Assembly: GCA_902705865.1 (NCBI GenBank)
Contig: CACSIO010000001.1
Coordinates: 385,002-449,001, forward strand
DNA length: 64,000 nt
Direction of reading: 5' to 3'
Source of the DNA: BD1-7 clade bacterium
GTDB taxonomy: Bacteria; Pseudomonadota; Gammaproteobacteria; Pseudomonadales; DT-91
The stretch's first letter is position 1. Each line of letters opens with the position of its first letter. Below, one piece after another: positions 18,252 through 26,353 of this stretch. Position numbers and translations under genes: made by a program. The notes below the pieces were generated by a model. It was not told the DNA's origin. It searched no databases and saw only the letters and a program-made list of their open reading frames with translations.

Positions 18252-19591
18252 CGAGGCGAACGCCGATTTCGTTGATTGCTGCGTTTACCGCGTTTGCGGT
18301 AGTGATTAGCTGTGTTGGCCTCTTCTACTGCGTCTTCGCGTTCGCTGCTATTTTGCGTCTGGAAATCCGTCCACCATTGGCCAAGTTCTTCTTCTTTGGG
18401 GTAATCGCCTGCGGCTTCACGAAGCAGTAAAAAATCGTAAGCGGCGCGGAATCGCGGATGCTCGAGCAAGCGGTAAGCACGTTGGCCTGTGCGTTGTGGG
18501 AGGCGCAGCTGAAGCTCCCAAATTTCCTTTACCATTACCTGGAATCGTTTAGGAATAGAGGTAAATTGTGTTTGTGCTGATAGCAGTTGATTCGCAGCGG
18601 CATGCAGCGCTGCCATGGCTGGCATTTGGTCGTGTTGATATTCTTGTATGAGCTTGGCAACTGAGGGCCAGAGAATAACCGCAAAAATAAATGCAGGCGT
18701 GACTGATTTTCCGGTAGCCAGGCGTTTGTCGGTATTGTTCAAGGCCTGATCAATCAACGCGCGAGCAATTGGATCTTGTGTCACTAATTCTGCGTTGCAG
18801 AAAAGATATGACAGCAGACCATGCTCAGCGAGGCCATGCCAAGTCGCAAACGCTTGACCCTGACCAAATAATTTGCCGGTTTCGTCAAACAGCCGAGCCG
18901 ATGGAATTTTACTCAACAGTGGGGCGTTATCGTCAATAGCCTGTGCGGTCTGTGCTTCCAGTTTAAAGCCGAGCTTGGCGGCAAACCGAATGGCGCGAAG
19001 AATACGCACAGGGTCTTCTTGATAGCGAACGGCTGGATCGCCGATTAAGCGAATCGTGCCGGCTTCCAAATCGGAGATACCATCGGCAAAGTCATGTACC
19101 TGATGTGTTTCTGGGCTGTAATAGAACGCGTTGATGGTTAAGTCGCGTCGTAATGCATCTTCTTCCACAGTGCCAAAGACGTTATCGCGCAATAACATGC
19201 CGTGATCATTTTTTGCAGATTGTTTCTTGATGGCATTATCAGACGTGGCGGTAACGTTGTCATGATTGCCACGAAATGTGGTGACCTCAATGATCTCGCG
19301 ACCATAGCGGACATGAACAATCTGGAATCGGCGCCCGATGATGCGTGCATTCTTGAACAACTTACGAACTTGTTCAGGCGTTGCATTGGTGGCGACATCA
19401 AAGTCTTTGGGTTGTTTGCCCAGCATCATGTCGCGCACAGCACCACCCACCAAATACGCTTGGTAGTTGGCTGTGTTAAGTCGCTGAATGACCTTCAGTG
19501 CATTGGGGCTAATAAGCCGCTCAGAAACACCGTGTTCGTTTTTAGCTAACGAACTGGCAGGCAATACTTGTTGTTTTTTATGGTTAGACAC
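18248..19591 (-). CDS. pcnB: Poly(A) polymerase I
   Basis: Adds 3' poly(A) tails that promote RNA decay. The 447 residues include the nucleotidyltransferase signature LVGGAVRD (residues ~47-54), the catalytic DFDVAT (63-68), the RRDLTINAFYY motif and a basic, disordered C-terminus (RKRGKRSNQRNRRS). It follows the three sRNA genes on the same strand, the position it has downstream of crcZ in Pseudomonas. The 5'-most sRNA terminator is about 145 bases upstream of its start, so it needs its own promoter or read-through. Confidence 0.96.
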   Translation of the reverse strand: MSNHKKQQVLPASSLAKNEHGVSERLISPNALKVIQRLNTANYQAYLVGGAVRDMMLGKQPKDFDVATNATPEQVRKLFKNARIIGRRFQIVHVRYGREIIEVTTFRGNHDNVTATSDNAIKKQSAKNDHGMLLRDNVFGTVEEDALRRDLTINAFYYSPETHQVHDFADGISDLEAGTIRLIGDPAVRYQEDPVRILRAIRFAAKLGFKLEAQTAQAIDDNAPLLSKIPSARLFDETGKLFGQGQAFATWHGLAEHGLLSYLFCNAELVTQDPIARALIDQALNNTDKRLATGKSVTPAFIFAVILWPSVAKLIQEYQHDQMPAMAALHAAANQLLSAQTQFTSIPKRFQVMVKEIWELQLRLPQRTGQRAYRLLEHPRFRAAYDFLLLREAAGDYPKEEELGQWWTDFQTQNSSEREDAVEEANTANHYRKRGKRSNQRNRRSPR

Positions 19592-19734
19592 GAATGAATG
19601 ACGACTCTGTGCTGATACAAAGGGAGTAATAGCAGGTATTAGGCGCTAAATATAGCAATTTGGTGAAGTACTGAATAGTGGGTAGAGGCTTTCGGCATGA
19701 GTTTTTAATGGAAAGTCCGAAATGAAAGGGCCAG

Positions 19735-19762
19735 ATAAATTTAAGGGAAGCTAATGCTTCCC
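19735..19762 (-). terminator. Terminator of CrcZ-like sRNA copy 1
   Basis: On the minus strand GGGAAGC-atta-GCTTCCC (19745-19762) is followed by TTAAATTTAT. The same stem and loop recur in copies 2 and 3. Confidence 0.8.
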
Positions 19763-19874
19763 TCGTCCAAACCGTTCTTCTTGTTGTCTTGTGCTTATTC
19801 TTATTGTTCGTTAGCCATCTTATTATTGTTATGTGCGTTGTTATTATTCTTGTGCGTTCTTATTGTTATTGTAT
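19737..19874 (-). ncRNA. CrcZ-like small RNA, copy 1 (proximal to pcnB)
   Basis: Predicted ~138-nt RNA. The start is placed 12 bases after the GC of the sigma54 promoter, the end at the terminator T-stretch. It contains repeated A-rich CA-type motifs, such as AACAATAAGAA, AATAATAACAA, AACAATAATAAG and ACAACAAGAAGAACG, which suit the Hfq distal face and Crc. Location (cbrB-pcnB), promoter class and motif content match CrcZ of Pseudomonas, which relieves catabolite repression by titrating Hfq/Crc. It is much shorter than the ~400-nt P. aeruginosa CrcZ I recall. No plausible ORF or ribosome-binding site is seen inside. Confidence 0.85.
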
Positions 19875-19885
19875 TTATCTATATA

Positions 19886-19900
19886 GCTATTTGCGTGCCA
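19886..19900 (-). promoter_or_regulatory. Sigma54 promoter of sRNA copy 1
   Basis: On the minus strand TGGCACGCAAATAGC: GG at 19899-19898 and GC at 19887-19886 with exactly 10 bases between, the invariant sigma54 spacing. CbrB is an NtrC-type activator encoded just upstream. Confidence 0.88.
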
Positions 19901-19919
19901 GTTTTTTTATTCGCTTTTA

Positions 19920-20014
19920 AAACAATGGCTTATATGTTTATGTGTCGTTTCGACACTGCATTTTTAGGTTGCTGTTGTTACCTTCGTACCCGTTGTGGGT
20001 AACCAATGGTAACG
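19920..20014 (-). promoter_or_regulatory. Activator half-sites and IHF-like site of sRNA copy 1
   Basis: TGTTAC (19976-19981), GTAACC (19999-20004) and GGTAAC (20008-20013) form a half-site cluster ~76-113 bp upstream of the -24 element. The first two are an inverted pair separated by 17 bp. AAACAATGGCTTA (19920-19932) matches WATCAANNNNTTR with one mismatch and lies between enhancer and promoter, as expected for IHF-assisted looping. Confidence 0.7.
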
Positions 20015-20267
20015 GGATGTATTGGAGCAGATTTGTGTTGCTGTTTTATGTCTGTACTGGATCTTGATAAAGGTCTTTCGACTTGTTGGAGTACCGAGTT
20101 TTTGGACAGGAGTGTAGTGTTCAATTGTTGAGTTAGGTGTAGGAGTGAGGCATCGCTCTATCTGTGGGTATTGAAGGATGATGAGTAAAAACTATGGGGA
20201 GGAGGTTTTCAATGGTGGCGAAGTAGGTTGCTGTGCTTCTTGTGTGGCCGGATAACTAAAGCTGCAG

Positions 20268-20295
20268 ATAAATTAAAGGGAAGCTAATGCTTCCC
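20268..20295 (-). terminator. Terminator of CrcZ-like sRNA copy 2
   Basis: Minus-strand GGGAAGC-atta-GCTTCCC (20278-20295) followed by TTTAATTTAT; same stem and loop as copies 1 and 3. Confidence 0.8.
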
Positions 20296-20409
20296 TCGTC
20301 CAAACCGTTCTTGTTGTTTTTGCTTTTCTTATTATTGTTATGCGCTTTTTATTATTCTTATTATCTATGTTGTTATTATTTTAATGCTCTTTTTATTATT
20401 GTTGTCGCA
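20270..20409 (-). ncRNA. CrcZ-like small RNA, copy 2 (middle)
   Basis: Predicted ~140-nt RNA between a sigma54 promoter and a near-identical terminator. The body carries AAN-type stretches, including GACAACAATAATAAAAAG, AAAATAATAACAACA, AATAAGAATAATAAAAAG, ATAACAATAATAAG and AAAAACAACAAGAACG, so several Hfq/Crc binding units. Near the 3' end, AACGGTTTGGACGAGGGAAGC precedes the terminator as in copy 1. The body sequence differs from the other copies while keeping the motif class, as expected if only motif number and accessibility are selected. Confidence 0.85.
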
Positions 20410-20420
20410 GTTAGATAATA

Positions 20421-20435
20421 GCATTTGGTGTGCCA
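20421..20435 (-). promoter_or_regulatory. Sigma54 promoter of sRNA copy 2
   Basis: Minus-strand TGGCACACCAAATGC: GG at 20434-20433, GC at 20422-20421, 10 bases between them. Confidence 0.88.
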
Positions 20436-20454
20436 ACTTTTAATTTACCATTAA

Positions 20455-20547
20455 ATACAATGGTTTACGGTTTTTTGTTGTATTGGGTAGATCGAATTTG
20501 ACTGTTGGCTGTTACATTACTACTCGGTAAGGGTAACAAACAGTAAC
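20455..20547 (-). promoter_or_regulatory. Activator half-sites and IHF-like site of sRNA copy 2
   Basis: TGTTAC (20510-20515) and GTAACA (20533-20538) form a perfect inverted pair with 17 bp between; AGTAAC (20542-20547) is a third half-site. The pair starts ~75 bp upstream of the -24 element, as in copy 1. ATACAATGGTTTA (20455-20467) is a weaker IHF-like site, with two mismatches to WATCAANNNNTTR. Confidence 0.7.
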
Positions 20548-20914
20548 GCTGTAAATACGTTGCTTGTATCTGGGGTAGCGTTAGGCGTTGCGACACTGAT
20601 ATGAGTCTATGTATGTGGATAGATTTGGGGGCTTCTGGCTTATTACTGTGCTCAGTGTCGGCATGTCGAGGCCTAGACCAAAATGCGCATCTGTCGTAAA
20701 TGAACTTAGCTTTGTTCCCCTTGATCGGGCCTTTATTCGCTGTATTGTTCGAGGAGTCTCTAGGGCGCGACTTTCTGTGAGGAATGTGTCGTCAATCGAG
20801 TTACGTTTCTCAATCAGCCTGATGCCAGTTTTTGGAGCGTATTGCTTAGGGTGTTTTCTCGGAGGGGAGGGTCTTGGATCTCAAGGAGAGGGGGAGCTAT
20901 TTAGCGAATTCCAG
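20548..20914. other. Spacer between sRNA copies 2 and 3
   Basis: About 370 bases with no convincing gene. An open plus-strand frame crosses it but runs antisense through copy 3 and has a composition dictated by the TTATT repeats. The shorter spacers at 20015-20267 and 21183-21456 are likewise empty as far as I can see; they share no obvious similarity with each other. Confidence 0.5.
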
Positions 20915-20942
20915 ATAAACGAAAGGGAAGCTAATGCTTCCC
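20915..20942 (-). terminator. Terminator of CrcZ-like sRNA copy 3
   Basis: Minus-strand GGGAAGC-atta-GCTTCCC (20925-20942) followed by TTTCGTTTAT; same stem and loop as the other two copies. Confidence 0.8.
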
Positions 20943-21044
20943 TCGTCCAAGCCGTTTCTTTTTGTTGTTATTCTTATTCAGTCGTTTTTATTATTATTGT
21001 ATTTATTTGTTTTTATTATTATTCGTTTATTATTGTTATTATAC
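20917..21044 (-). ncRNA. CrcZ-like small RNA, copy 3 (proximal to cbrB)
   Basis: Predicted ~128-nt RNA, the first unit after cbrB. The body is almost wholly AAN repeats: AATAACAATAATAAACG, AATAATAATAAAAACAA, ACAATAATAATAAAAACG, AATAAGAATAACAACAA and AAAAGAAACGG. It has the same terminator as copies 1 and 2. By position it is the direct counterpart of Pseudomonas crcZ immediately downstream of cbrB, with the others as tandem paralogues. Confidence 0.85.
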
Positions 21045-21055
21045 TTAATGATATA

Positions 21056-21070
21056 GCATTCTGCGTGCCA
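21056..21070 (-). promoter_or_regulatory. Sigma54 promoter of sRNA copy 3
   Basis: Minus-strand TGGCACGCAGAATGC: GG at 21069-21068, GC at 21057-21056, 10 bases between them. Confidence 0.88.
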
Positions 21071-21089
21071 GTTTCTTTAAGTTCATATA

Positions 21090-21182
21090 AAACAATGGCT
21101 TATGTATTTACTCTTCGTCCGGGACCTAGATTTTTCAACAATAATGTTACTCTGTTACCCAGTTGTGTATTCATAGGTAACA
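21090..21182 (-). promoter_or_regulatory. Activator half-sites and IHF-like site of sRNA copy 3
   Basis: TGTTAC at 21145-21150 and again at 21153-21158, and GTAACA at 21177-21182. The inner pair is separated by 18 bp, ~75-112 bp upstream of the -24 element. AAACAATGGCTTA (21090-21102) is identical to the IHF-like site of copy 1. Confidence 0.7.
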
Positions 21183-21456
21183 GATCGTTTTGTTGTCGCG
21201 CACATATCCAAGCGTTCTGATTTTTCATTCGTCGATTTGTTTATCTACTGCGTCAGCAAGTCAATGCCCTCGGACAGACAGGGTACTTTGGCAGGTAGAG
21301 TTGTGTTGGTTGCGTGTCGTTGTAATTGGCGGGACGCGACTTTGGCGGGGCGATGTTTGGATGGCTTGATAGACAGCTTGATGGTGAGAGCGAAATCAGC
21401 AGAGAGGCGGCAAGTTGCTCACCTCATATTTGCCTCCGGCTTATCTTGCGAGAGGT

Positions 21457-22866
21457 TTAGGCGCCGCTAGTCTTAGCTTTCTTGCGTGGAATACCAAGAC
21501 GCTGACGTCGTTCCCATAAACATTTTCGGCTGACACCTAGTTTGCGGGCCAAATCGGTTTCGCTCATTTGATCTTGATGCTCAAGGATGAAGCGCTGGAA
21601 ATAATCCTCAAGAGATAATCCTTCCTCATTCGAATCTTTAAGCGTGTTGTTGGCGGCTCTAGCCGCGGATACTTCCATATCGCCGTCGAGTGTTTCTAGT
21701 TGCACTAGCTCCATGTCAATATCAAACAGATCGTAATCGATCTCTTCAGAGTCAGACAGAATGACTGCCCGTTCGATCACATTTTCAAGCTCACGGATAT
21801 TACCTGGCCAGTGATATGTGGTCAGGGCCTGAATGGCTTTGGGAGTAAAGTGAGCTTCTGGCTTGTTCATCTTGTCGCAGGTTTTTTGCAAAAAATTGCT
21901 GGCGATCTCGAGTACATCTTTGCCGCGGTCGCGTAGCGGTGGCAGGGTGATCTGCATAACATTCAAGCGGTAGAATAAATCTTGGCGGAATTCGCCTTTT
22001 TCAGACAGGGCTTTTAAATTACGGTGGGTGGCGGCAATAACTCGAACATCAACTTCCTGAGTTTCTACGGAACCGATACGGCGAATCTCACCTTCCTGCA
22101 AGAAGCGTAACAGGCGTGCTTGCGCTTCTAGTGGCAATTCGCCGATCTCATCAAGAAACAAAGTGCCGTGATTGGCGGCTTCGATCAAACCGATGCGGTT
22201 GGTATTGGCCCCGGTAAATGCGCCTTTTTCATAGCCAAAAAGCTCAGATTCAATCAGGGTCTCCGGAATCGCAGCACAGTTAACGCAGATAACTTCACGG
22301 TTGGTGCGATGGCTTAGCTGATGTATGGCACGGGCGATAAGTTCTTTACCCGTCCCGGTTTCACCGTGAATGAGAATGTTGCAGTCTGTTGGCGCTGATT
22401 TTTTAACATGTTTGTAAACCCTTTTCATCGGAGCGCAGCTGCCAACCATTTTGGGCAGTTCGATAAAGGTCGTATCGGATATCTCAATGATGTCGTCTTC
22501 ACGATGAAGCTGGTGCAGCTCGGTGATGCGCTGCACGGTATTCAGCATTTCTTCATGGTCGAACGGTTTGGCGATGTAATCGACGGCACCCATTTTCATG
22601 GAATCAACGGCAGAGCGCATGCTGGCGTAGCTGGTCATGATCAGAACCGGTGTGTCGCCACTCTTGGCGATGAGGTCGGTTCCAGGGGCGCCGGGTAACC
22701 GTAAATCGCTGATGATCAGGTCGAAGTCGCCAAGGTCATAGCTGTCGAGCGCTTCTTTTACGGAGCCTGCTTCATCAACCTGATAGCCATTTTTCTCCAG
22801 CAAGCGTTTGAGTGCTGTGCGGATAATTACTTCGTCTTCAACTGTCAGTATGCGAATCATAGTCAA
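21457..22866 (-). CDS. cbrB: Sigma54-dependent response regulator CbrB
   Basis: NtrC-family activator, 469 residues. It has a receiver domain with phospho-acceptor Asp ~54 (SDLRLPG) and Lys ~100 (AKPFD), an AAA+ domain with Walker A GETGTGKE (168-175), the sigma54-contacting GAFTGA (215-220) and a Fis-type helix-turn-helix at the C-terminus (ARKLGVSRKCLWERRQRLG). Together with the adjacent SSS-domain kinase, downstream sRNA genes and pcnB, this identifies CbrB, which controls carbon/nitrogen utilisation and drives CrcZ. It lies 172 bases after cbrA, probably with its own promoter there. Confidence 0.95.
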   Translation of the reverse strand: MTMIRILTVEDEVIIRTALKRLLEKNGYQVDEAGSVKEALDSYDLGDFDLIISDLRLPGAPGTDLIAKSGDTPVLIMTSYASMRSAVDSMKMGAVDYIAKPFDHEEMLNTVQRITELHQLHREDDIIEISDTTFIELPKMVGSCAPMKRVYKHVKKSAPTDCNILIHGETGTGKELIARAIHQLSHRTNREVICVNCAAIPETLIESELFGYEKGAFTGANTNRIGLIEAANHGTLFLDEIGELPLEAQARLLRFLQEGEIRRIGSVETQEVDVRVIAATHRNLKALSEKGEFRQDLFYRLNVMQITLPPLRDRGKDVLEIASNFLQKTCDKMNKPEAHFTPKAIQALTTYHWPGNIRELENVIERAVILSDSEEIDYDLFDIDMELVQLETLDGDMEVSAARAANNTLKDSNEEGLSLEDYFQRFILEHQDQMSETDLARKLGVSRKCLWERRQRLGIPRKKAKTSGA

Positions 22867-23038
22867 CTGGAATCTCTTGCCTCAGTGGATAATAACCAAT
22901 CTTGCTGAACGGTTAAATATTGAGAAAGCTCTGATTGATGAATATATGTTCTCTGGCGGCTTTTCGTGTCTCAACATGTCTTGCCCCCCCTGCTATTCAT
23001 GCAGGTAGGTGTTTGGGGGCTTTCTCTCGGTGCTGCTA

Positions 23039-26035
23039 CTAATCGAGCGAACCATCGATTGCTAGGTGTTGCGGGTCGGCAGCTTTGGGCAGGCGTATTG
23101 TAAAGCATGTTCCGTAGCTTTGTTCTTCGCTGATCGGGCTTTCTACCGTGATGCTGCCTTTGTGATCCTCGATAATGCTATAGACGAGGGATAAGCCCAG
23201 CCCTGTGCCTTCTCCTGGGTCTTTAGTGGTGAAAAATGGTTCGAAAATCTGTTCCTGAACGTTGGTTGGAATGCCGGGCCCAAAGTCGGTGACCTTCAAT
23301 TCGATACAGTTACTTTCTTCAGCCGATTCGAGAAAGATGGGAGCGGTTTGTTCGGAGGCATCCAGCGCGTTGTTCAGCAAGTTGATAAATACTTGCAGCA
23401 AGCGTTGCGGGTCGCCTTGCACCCAGTGGTTTTGGTCGATCAAGTTGTCGATTAACTCGCTACAACTCTTCTGATCTAACGATAACAGGTGGATCGCATC
23501 GTCGGCACACAGATACAGACTGACGGGCTGATCGCTGGTTGTTTGGCTCTGTGTGCCTGCATGGGCGAAGCTTACGAGTGACTGCACAATGCGGGTAACT
23601 CGGTCTGTTTGTGTCAGGATATCCTTGGCGGCTTCATGAATAGCGGGTTCGTCGCTATCGTATTTGAGATTCTGCGCAAGGCACGCAATGCCGGTTATCG
23701 GGTTGCCAATTTCGTGTGCAACGCCGGCGGCGAGGCGACCAATCGATGCGAGGCGCTCGTTATGCAACAGCTCTTGTTCGAGCATGGCGGTTTCTGTGAC
23801 ATCTTCGATCAGGATGGTCTGGTTATTATCGAGCGGGCCGTCGCCAATCGTGACGGTTTTATGCAAGGTGATCCACCGATTCTCCTGGTTGATCTCCACT
23901 GCTTGTTTGTGTTCGTGTTCTTGGCCGCTGGCGATAAACTCTCTAATGACGTGTTGCCAAGGTTGTGCGAGGTTGTCGATTGATGAGCCGATAATGCCTT
24001 GCCCATCGATTCCAGTCATGTCAGCCAGTGTGGTGTTCCACAGTAAAATCTCGCTATCGTTACCCAACGTGCATACGCCGATTGGCAGGTTTTCAATCGT
24101 GTTTCTGTGATAACGCCGCAGTTCATCAAGCTCGCTGGCCAAGCCGGTCAGGTTGCTTTTATAGCTCTCAAGCCGGTGTTCGATTAAGTGAATATCTTTG
24201 CTGGCGTATTGTTCTGTGTCTTTGGAATAGGGCAGCTGTTGGGTCACAATTTGGCGGGCAACGGTGGGGCCAAACAAACCCGACAGGTTGGCCTCAATCT
24301 GACGACGCAACAGACGCAATGCAAATGGACGGTTTTCCGTGATTTGCATGTTGAGTTCTTTGAGGGCGTTGTGCACTTCTTTCTGTGCTGTCGGAAACCC
24401 AATTGCCTGGCTCAGTTGATGGATGAATTCTTCTGGAGAACGCAGTGCCAGCTGTTGTCGTGTTGGGCGGCTGAGATCATCTTGCGAGCATATATCGGCA
24501 ACGTATTGCTGCTCTTTGTCAGTAGGCGTCGCGAAGGAGACCAATCCGAACATCAGCATGTTGATTCCGAGCGAAGCAATGGCAGCCATTGACCAATAGC
24601 TTTCTTGACCGAGTTGAAACACATTCAGCAACATGGGCATCATGCCAAATGCATCGGCAGTTACTAGCGGTAACAGGATGGTGATACCCCAGCACAAAAA
24701 GCCTGCCGAAAGACCGACAATTAATCCTGCTCGGTTGCCGCGTGGCCAGTATAAAACCGCGAGTATGCCCGGTAAAAATTGGAGGGCCGCGGTGTAGGCC
24801 GCGTAGCCAAAGTTGTTCAGCAACGATTGGCGGTGAACCCATTCATAAAGTGTGAAGGCCAATAACACGATAAGAACTATCAAGGCACGTTTGATTTGAC
24901 GTAACCATGAGTAAATATTCGCGTTTTGACGCGGTGAATAGTACGGCAGGATCAAGTGGTTAGTGCACATGGATGCGACCGCAATCGTCATAACGATTAA
25001 TGTCGCACTGGCTGCGGCCAAGGTGCAGATAAAGGCAGCGCTTATTAGCCACGGATTTTGAACGATAAAACCCAGTGCAAGGGCGTCGAGATGCACGGGC
25101 GTGGTCGACCCAGTGGCCTGATTTGCCCAGAGAATCGGTAAAACAGGTAGGCTGAGTAGCAACAAATACAGTGGAAATGACCAGCTCGCATAATCCAGTG
25201 ATTTGCGGTTTGGGTTTTCTGTGAGTGTCAGGTGAAATAAGTGTGGAAACGACAGTGCGGCCGCAAAGAAAATAAGCACCAGTGTGCGTGCGTTGTTGGA
25301 CACTAGGGAGTCATTCAGTTGGTTTAACGCGGCGGGTTGTGAGTTTAACCAGGCTTCAAGTTCTAGTGGTGAATCAAACACCCAGAACAGCGCGGCTATT
25401 CCGAGAGATAGGAAGAGCGTGAGTTTAACCAGCGATTGAAACGCACTGGCGACAACCAACCCTTCATGACGACTGTGGGTGTTAATCTGCCGGCTGCCGA
25501 AAATCAGCGAAAACAGTGTGATGGCGATACAAAACGTGATCGACAGATAACGTTGGATTTCACTGTGAGCAGCAGCATCGTAGCTGGAGGCCTGTGCTTG
25601 ACCAAGGAAGACGGCAGATTCGGCAACGTTACTGATTTGAATGGCCATCAGCGGTAATACAGAAATAAGCGTGCCGATGGAAACTAAAAAGCCGGCCCAC
25701 TGGCTGTTATAACGGAAGCTGAATAAATCCGCCAAAGAACTTAATCGATAGGTGCGGCACAAGTTTAATAGTGGGTGTAATATCAGCGGTGCAAAGATAA
25801 ACAATGCAGAGGTGCCGAAGTAGTACGATAGAAAGACAAAACCGTCAGAGTTTGCCAGCTCCAATGCACCAAAAATAGCCCAGGTACCTGCGTAGGCGCC
25901 GAGCGACAAACTGTAGACGGCAGGGTGGTGAATCAGCGGTTTCGGTAGCCAGCGATTCTCGGCAGCGATGGCGACAATAAAAACCAGCGCCAGATATGCG
26001 AAAGACAGCAGCAGAATAGAAGTCAGATCAAACAT
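23039..26035 (-). CDS. cbrA: Sensor histidine kinase CbrA with SSS-family transporter domain
   Basis: 998 residues. The N-terminal ~500 form a multi-helix sodium:solute-symporter-like (SLC5) domain starting FDLTSILLLSFAYLALVF. A linker and a PAS domain (around 650-740) follow, then the HisKA dimerisation helix with phospho-His 774 in AHEIGNP and a HATPase domain with NLLNNALDAS and GPGIPTNVQEQIFEPFFTTK. This hybrid of transporter and kinase is characteristic of CbrA, which in Pseudomonas responds to carbon/nitrogen balance, with histidine transport reported. It starts 2 bases after the small ORF stop, implying translational coupling. Confidence 0.95.
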   Translation of the reverse strand: MFDLTSILLLSFAYLALVFIVAIAAENRWLPKPLIHHPAVYSLSLGAYAGTWAIFGALELANSDGFVFLSYYFGTSALFIFAPLILHPLLNLCRTYRLSSLADLFSFRYNSQWAGFLVSIGTLISVLPLMAIQISNVAESAVFLGQAQASSYDAAAHSEIQRYLSITFCIAITLFSLIFGSRQINTHSRHEGLVVASAFQSLVKLTLFLSLGIAALFWVFDSPLELEAWLNSQPAALNQLNDSLVSNNARTLVLIFFAAALSFPHLFHLTLTENPNRKSLDYASWSFPLYLLLLSLPVLPILWANQATGSTTPVHLDALALGFIVQNPWLISAAFICTLAAASATLIVMTIAVASMCTNHLILPYYSPRQNANIYSWLRQIKRALIVLIVLLAFTLYEWVHRQSLLNNFGYAAYTAALQFLPGILAVLYWPRGNRAGLIVGLSAGFLCWGITILLPLVTADAFGMMPMLLNVFQLGQESYWSMAAIASLGINMLMFGLVSFATPTDKEQQYVADICSQDDLSRPTRQQLALRSPEEFIHQLSQAIGFPTAQKEVHNALKELNMQITENRPFALRLLRRQIEANLSGLFGPTVARQIVTQQLPYSKDTEQYASKDIHLIEHRLESYKSNLTGLASELDELRRYHRNTIENLPIGVCTLGNDSEILLWNTTLADMTGIDGQGIIGSSIDNLAQPWQHVIREFIASGQEHEHKQAVEINQENRWITLHKTVTIGDGPLDNNQTILIEDVTETAMLEQELLHNERLASIGRLAAGVAHEIGNPITGIACLAQNLKYDSDEPAIHEAAKDILTQTDRVTRIVQSLVSFAHAGTQSQTTSDQPVSLYLCADDAIHLLSLDQKSCSELIDNLIDQNHWVQGDPQRLLQVFINLLNNALDASEQTAPIFLESAEESNCIELKVTDFGPGIPTNVQEQIFEPFFTTKDPGEGTGLGLSLVYSIIEDHKGSITVESPISEEQSYGTCFTIRLPKAADPQHLAIDGSLD

Positions 26036-26037
26036 GT

Positions 26038-26214
26038 TCAGGATTGACGTTTGTTATGTCGGCGTTGTGCCAAGTAGGCAAAGCCAATGATGATAGCCCA
26101 GACAATAAAAGGCCGATACCACTGCGCGTGATTGTTGCTGATCCATTCCTGAATCGGCGGGCTGAAAATAAAAATGGCCAGAATAACCAGCAGCAAGCCT
26201 CGATGTATGTACAT
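26038..26214 (-). CDS. Small membrane protein upstream of cbrA (CbrX-like)
   Basis: A 58-residue ORF, starting MYIHRGLLLVILAIFIF and ending AQRRHNKRQS. It has one N-terminal hydrophobic segment (residues 6-19), a second at about 36-50 (FIVWAIIIGFAYLA) and a basic tail, so it is a two-helix membrane protein. Its TGA is 2 bases before the cbrA ATG, as expected for a coupled operon. A small conserved ORF occupies the same place, between gluQ and cbrA, in Pseudomonas, where I recall the name cbrX. The ribosome-binding site is weak. The alternative larger frame over the same bases is a shadow. Confidence 0.75.
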   Translation of the reverse strand: MYIHRGLLLVILAIFIFSPPIQEWISNNHAQWYRPFIVWAIIIGFAYLAQRRHNKRQS

Positions 26215-26353
26215 AGTCTGTGTCTTATTCGTGCAGGCGGGCCGGGTTGGCGCAGTTGCATGGCAGTTGTGGTGGATTCCATCATCTGCGTGTTGTGTGC
26301 AGGTTCAGCTGCAAGTTTATAGCACCACCGCAGGTGCTGCAAAACTCTGAGTT

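Larger units (their letters stand above)
19735..21182 (-). repeat. Three tandem copies of an sRNA gene unit between cbrB and pcnB
   Basis: The cbrB-pcnB gap holds three direct repeats of one architecture, with promoter spacing of 535 and 635 bp. In minus-strand order each unit has TGTTAC/GTAACA half-sites, an IHF-like AAACAATGGCTTA (plus-strand text), a TGGCAC...GC sigma54 promoter, an AAN-repeat body and a conserved terminator. The body is T-rich on the plus strand (TTATTATTGTTATT). The promoter and terminator ends are best conserved; spacers are not. This looks like duplication of a whole regulated gene. Confidence 0.85.

Noticed and set aside
19754-21220. Open plus-strand frames of 82 and 203 codons between pcnB and cbrB, rich in Phe, Tyr and Ile
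   Set aside because: They run antisense through the sRNA units. Their composition is imposed by TTATTATT repeats, they cross promoters and terminators, and they have no plausible ribosome-binding site.
26028-26342. A 104-codon minus-strand frame between gluQ and cbrA
   Set aside because: It overlaps the coupled 58-residue membrane ORF in another frame, extends into cbrA and shows no protein-like pattern.
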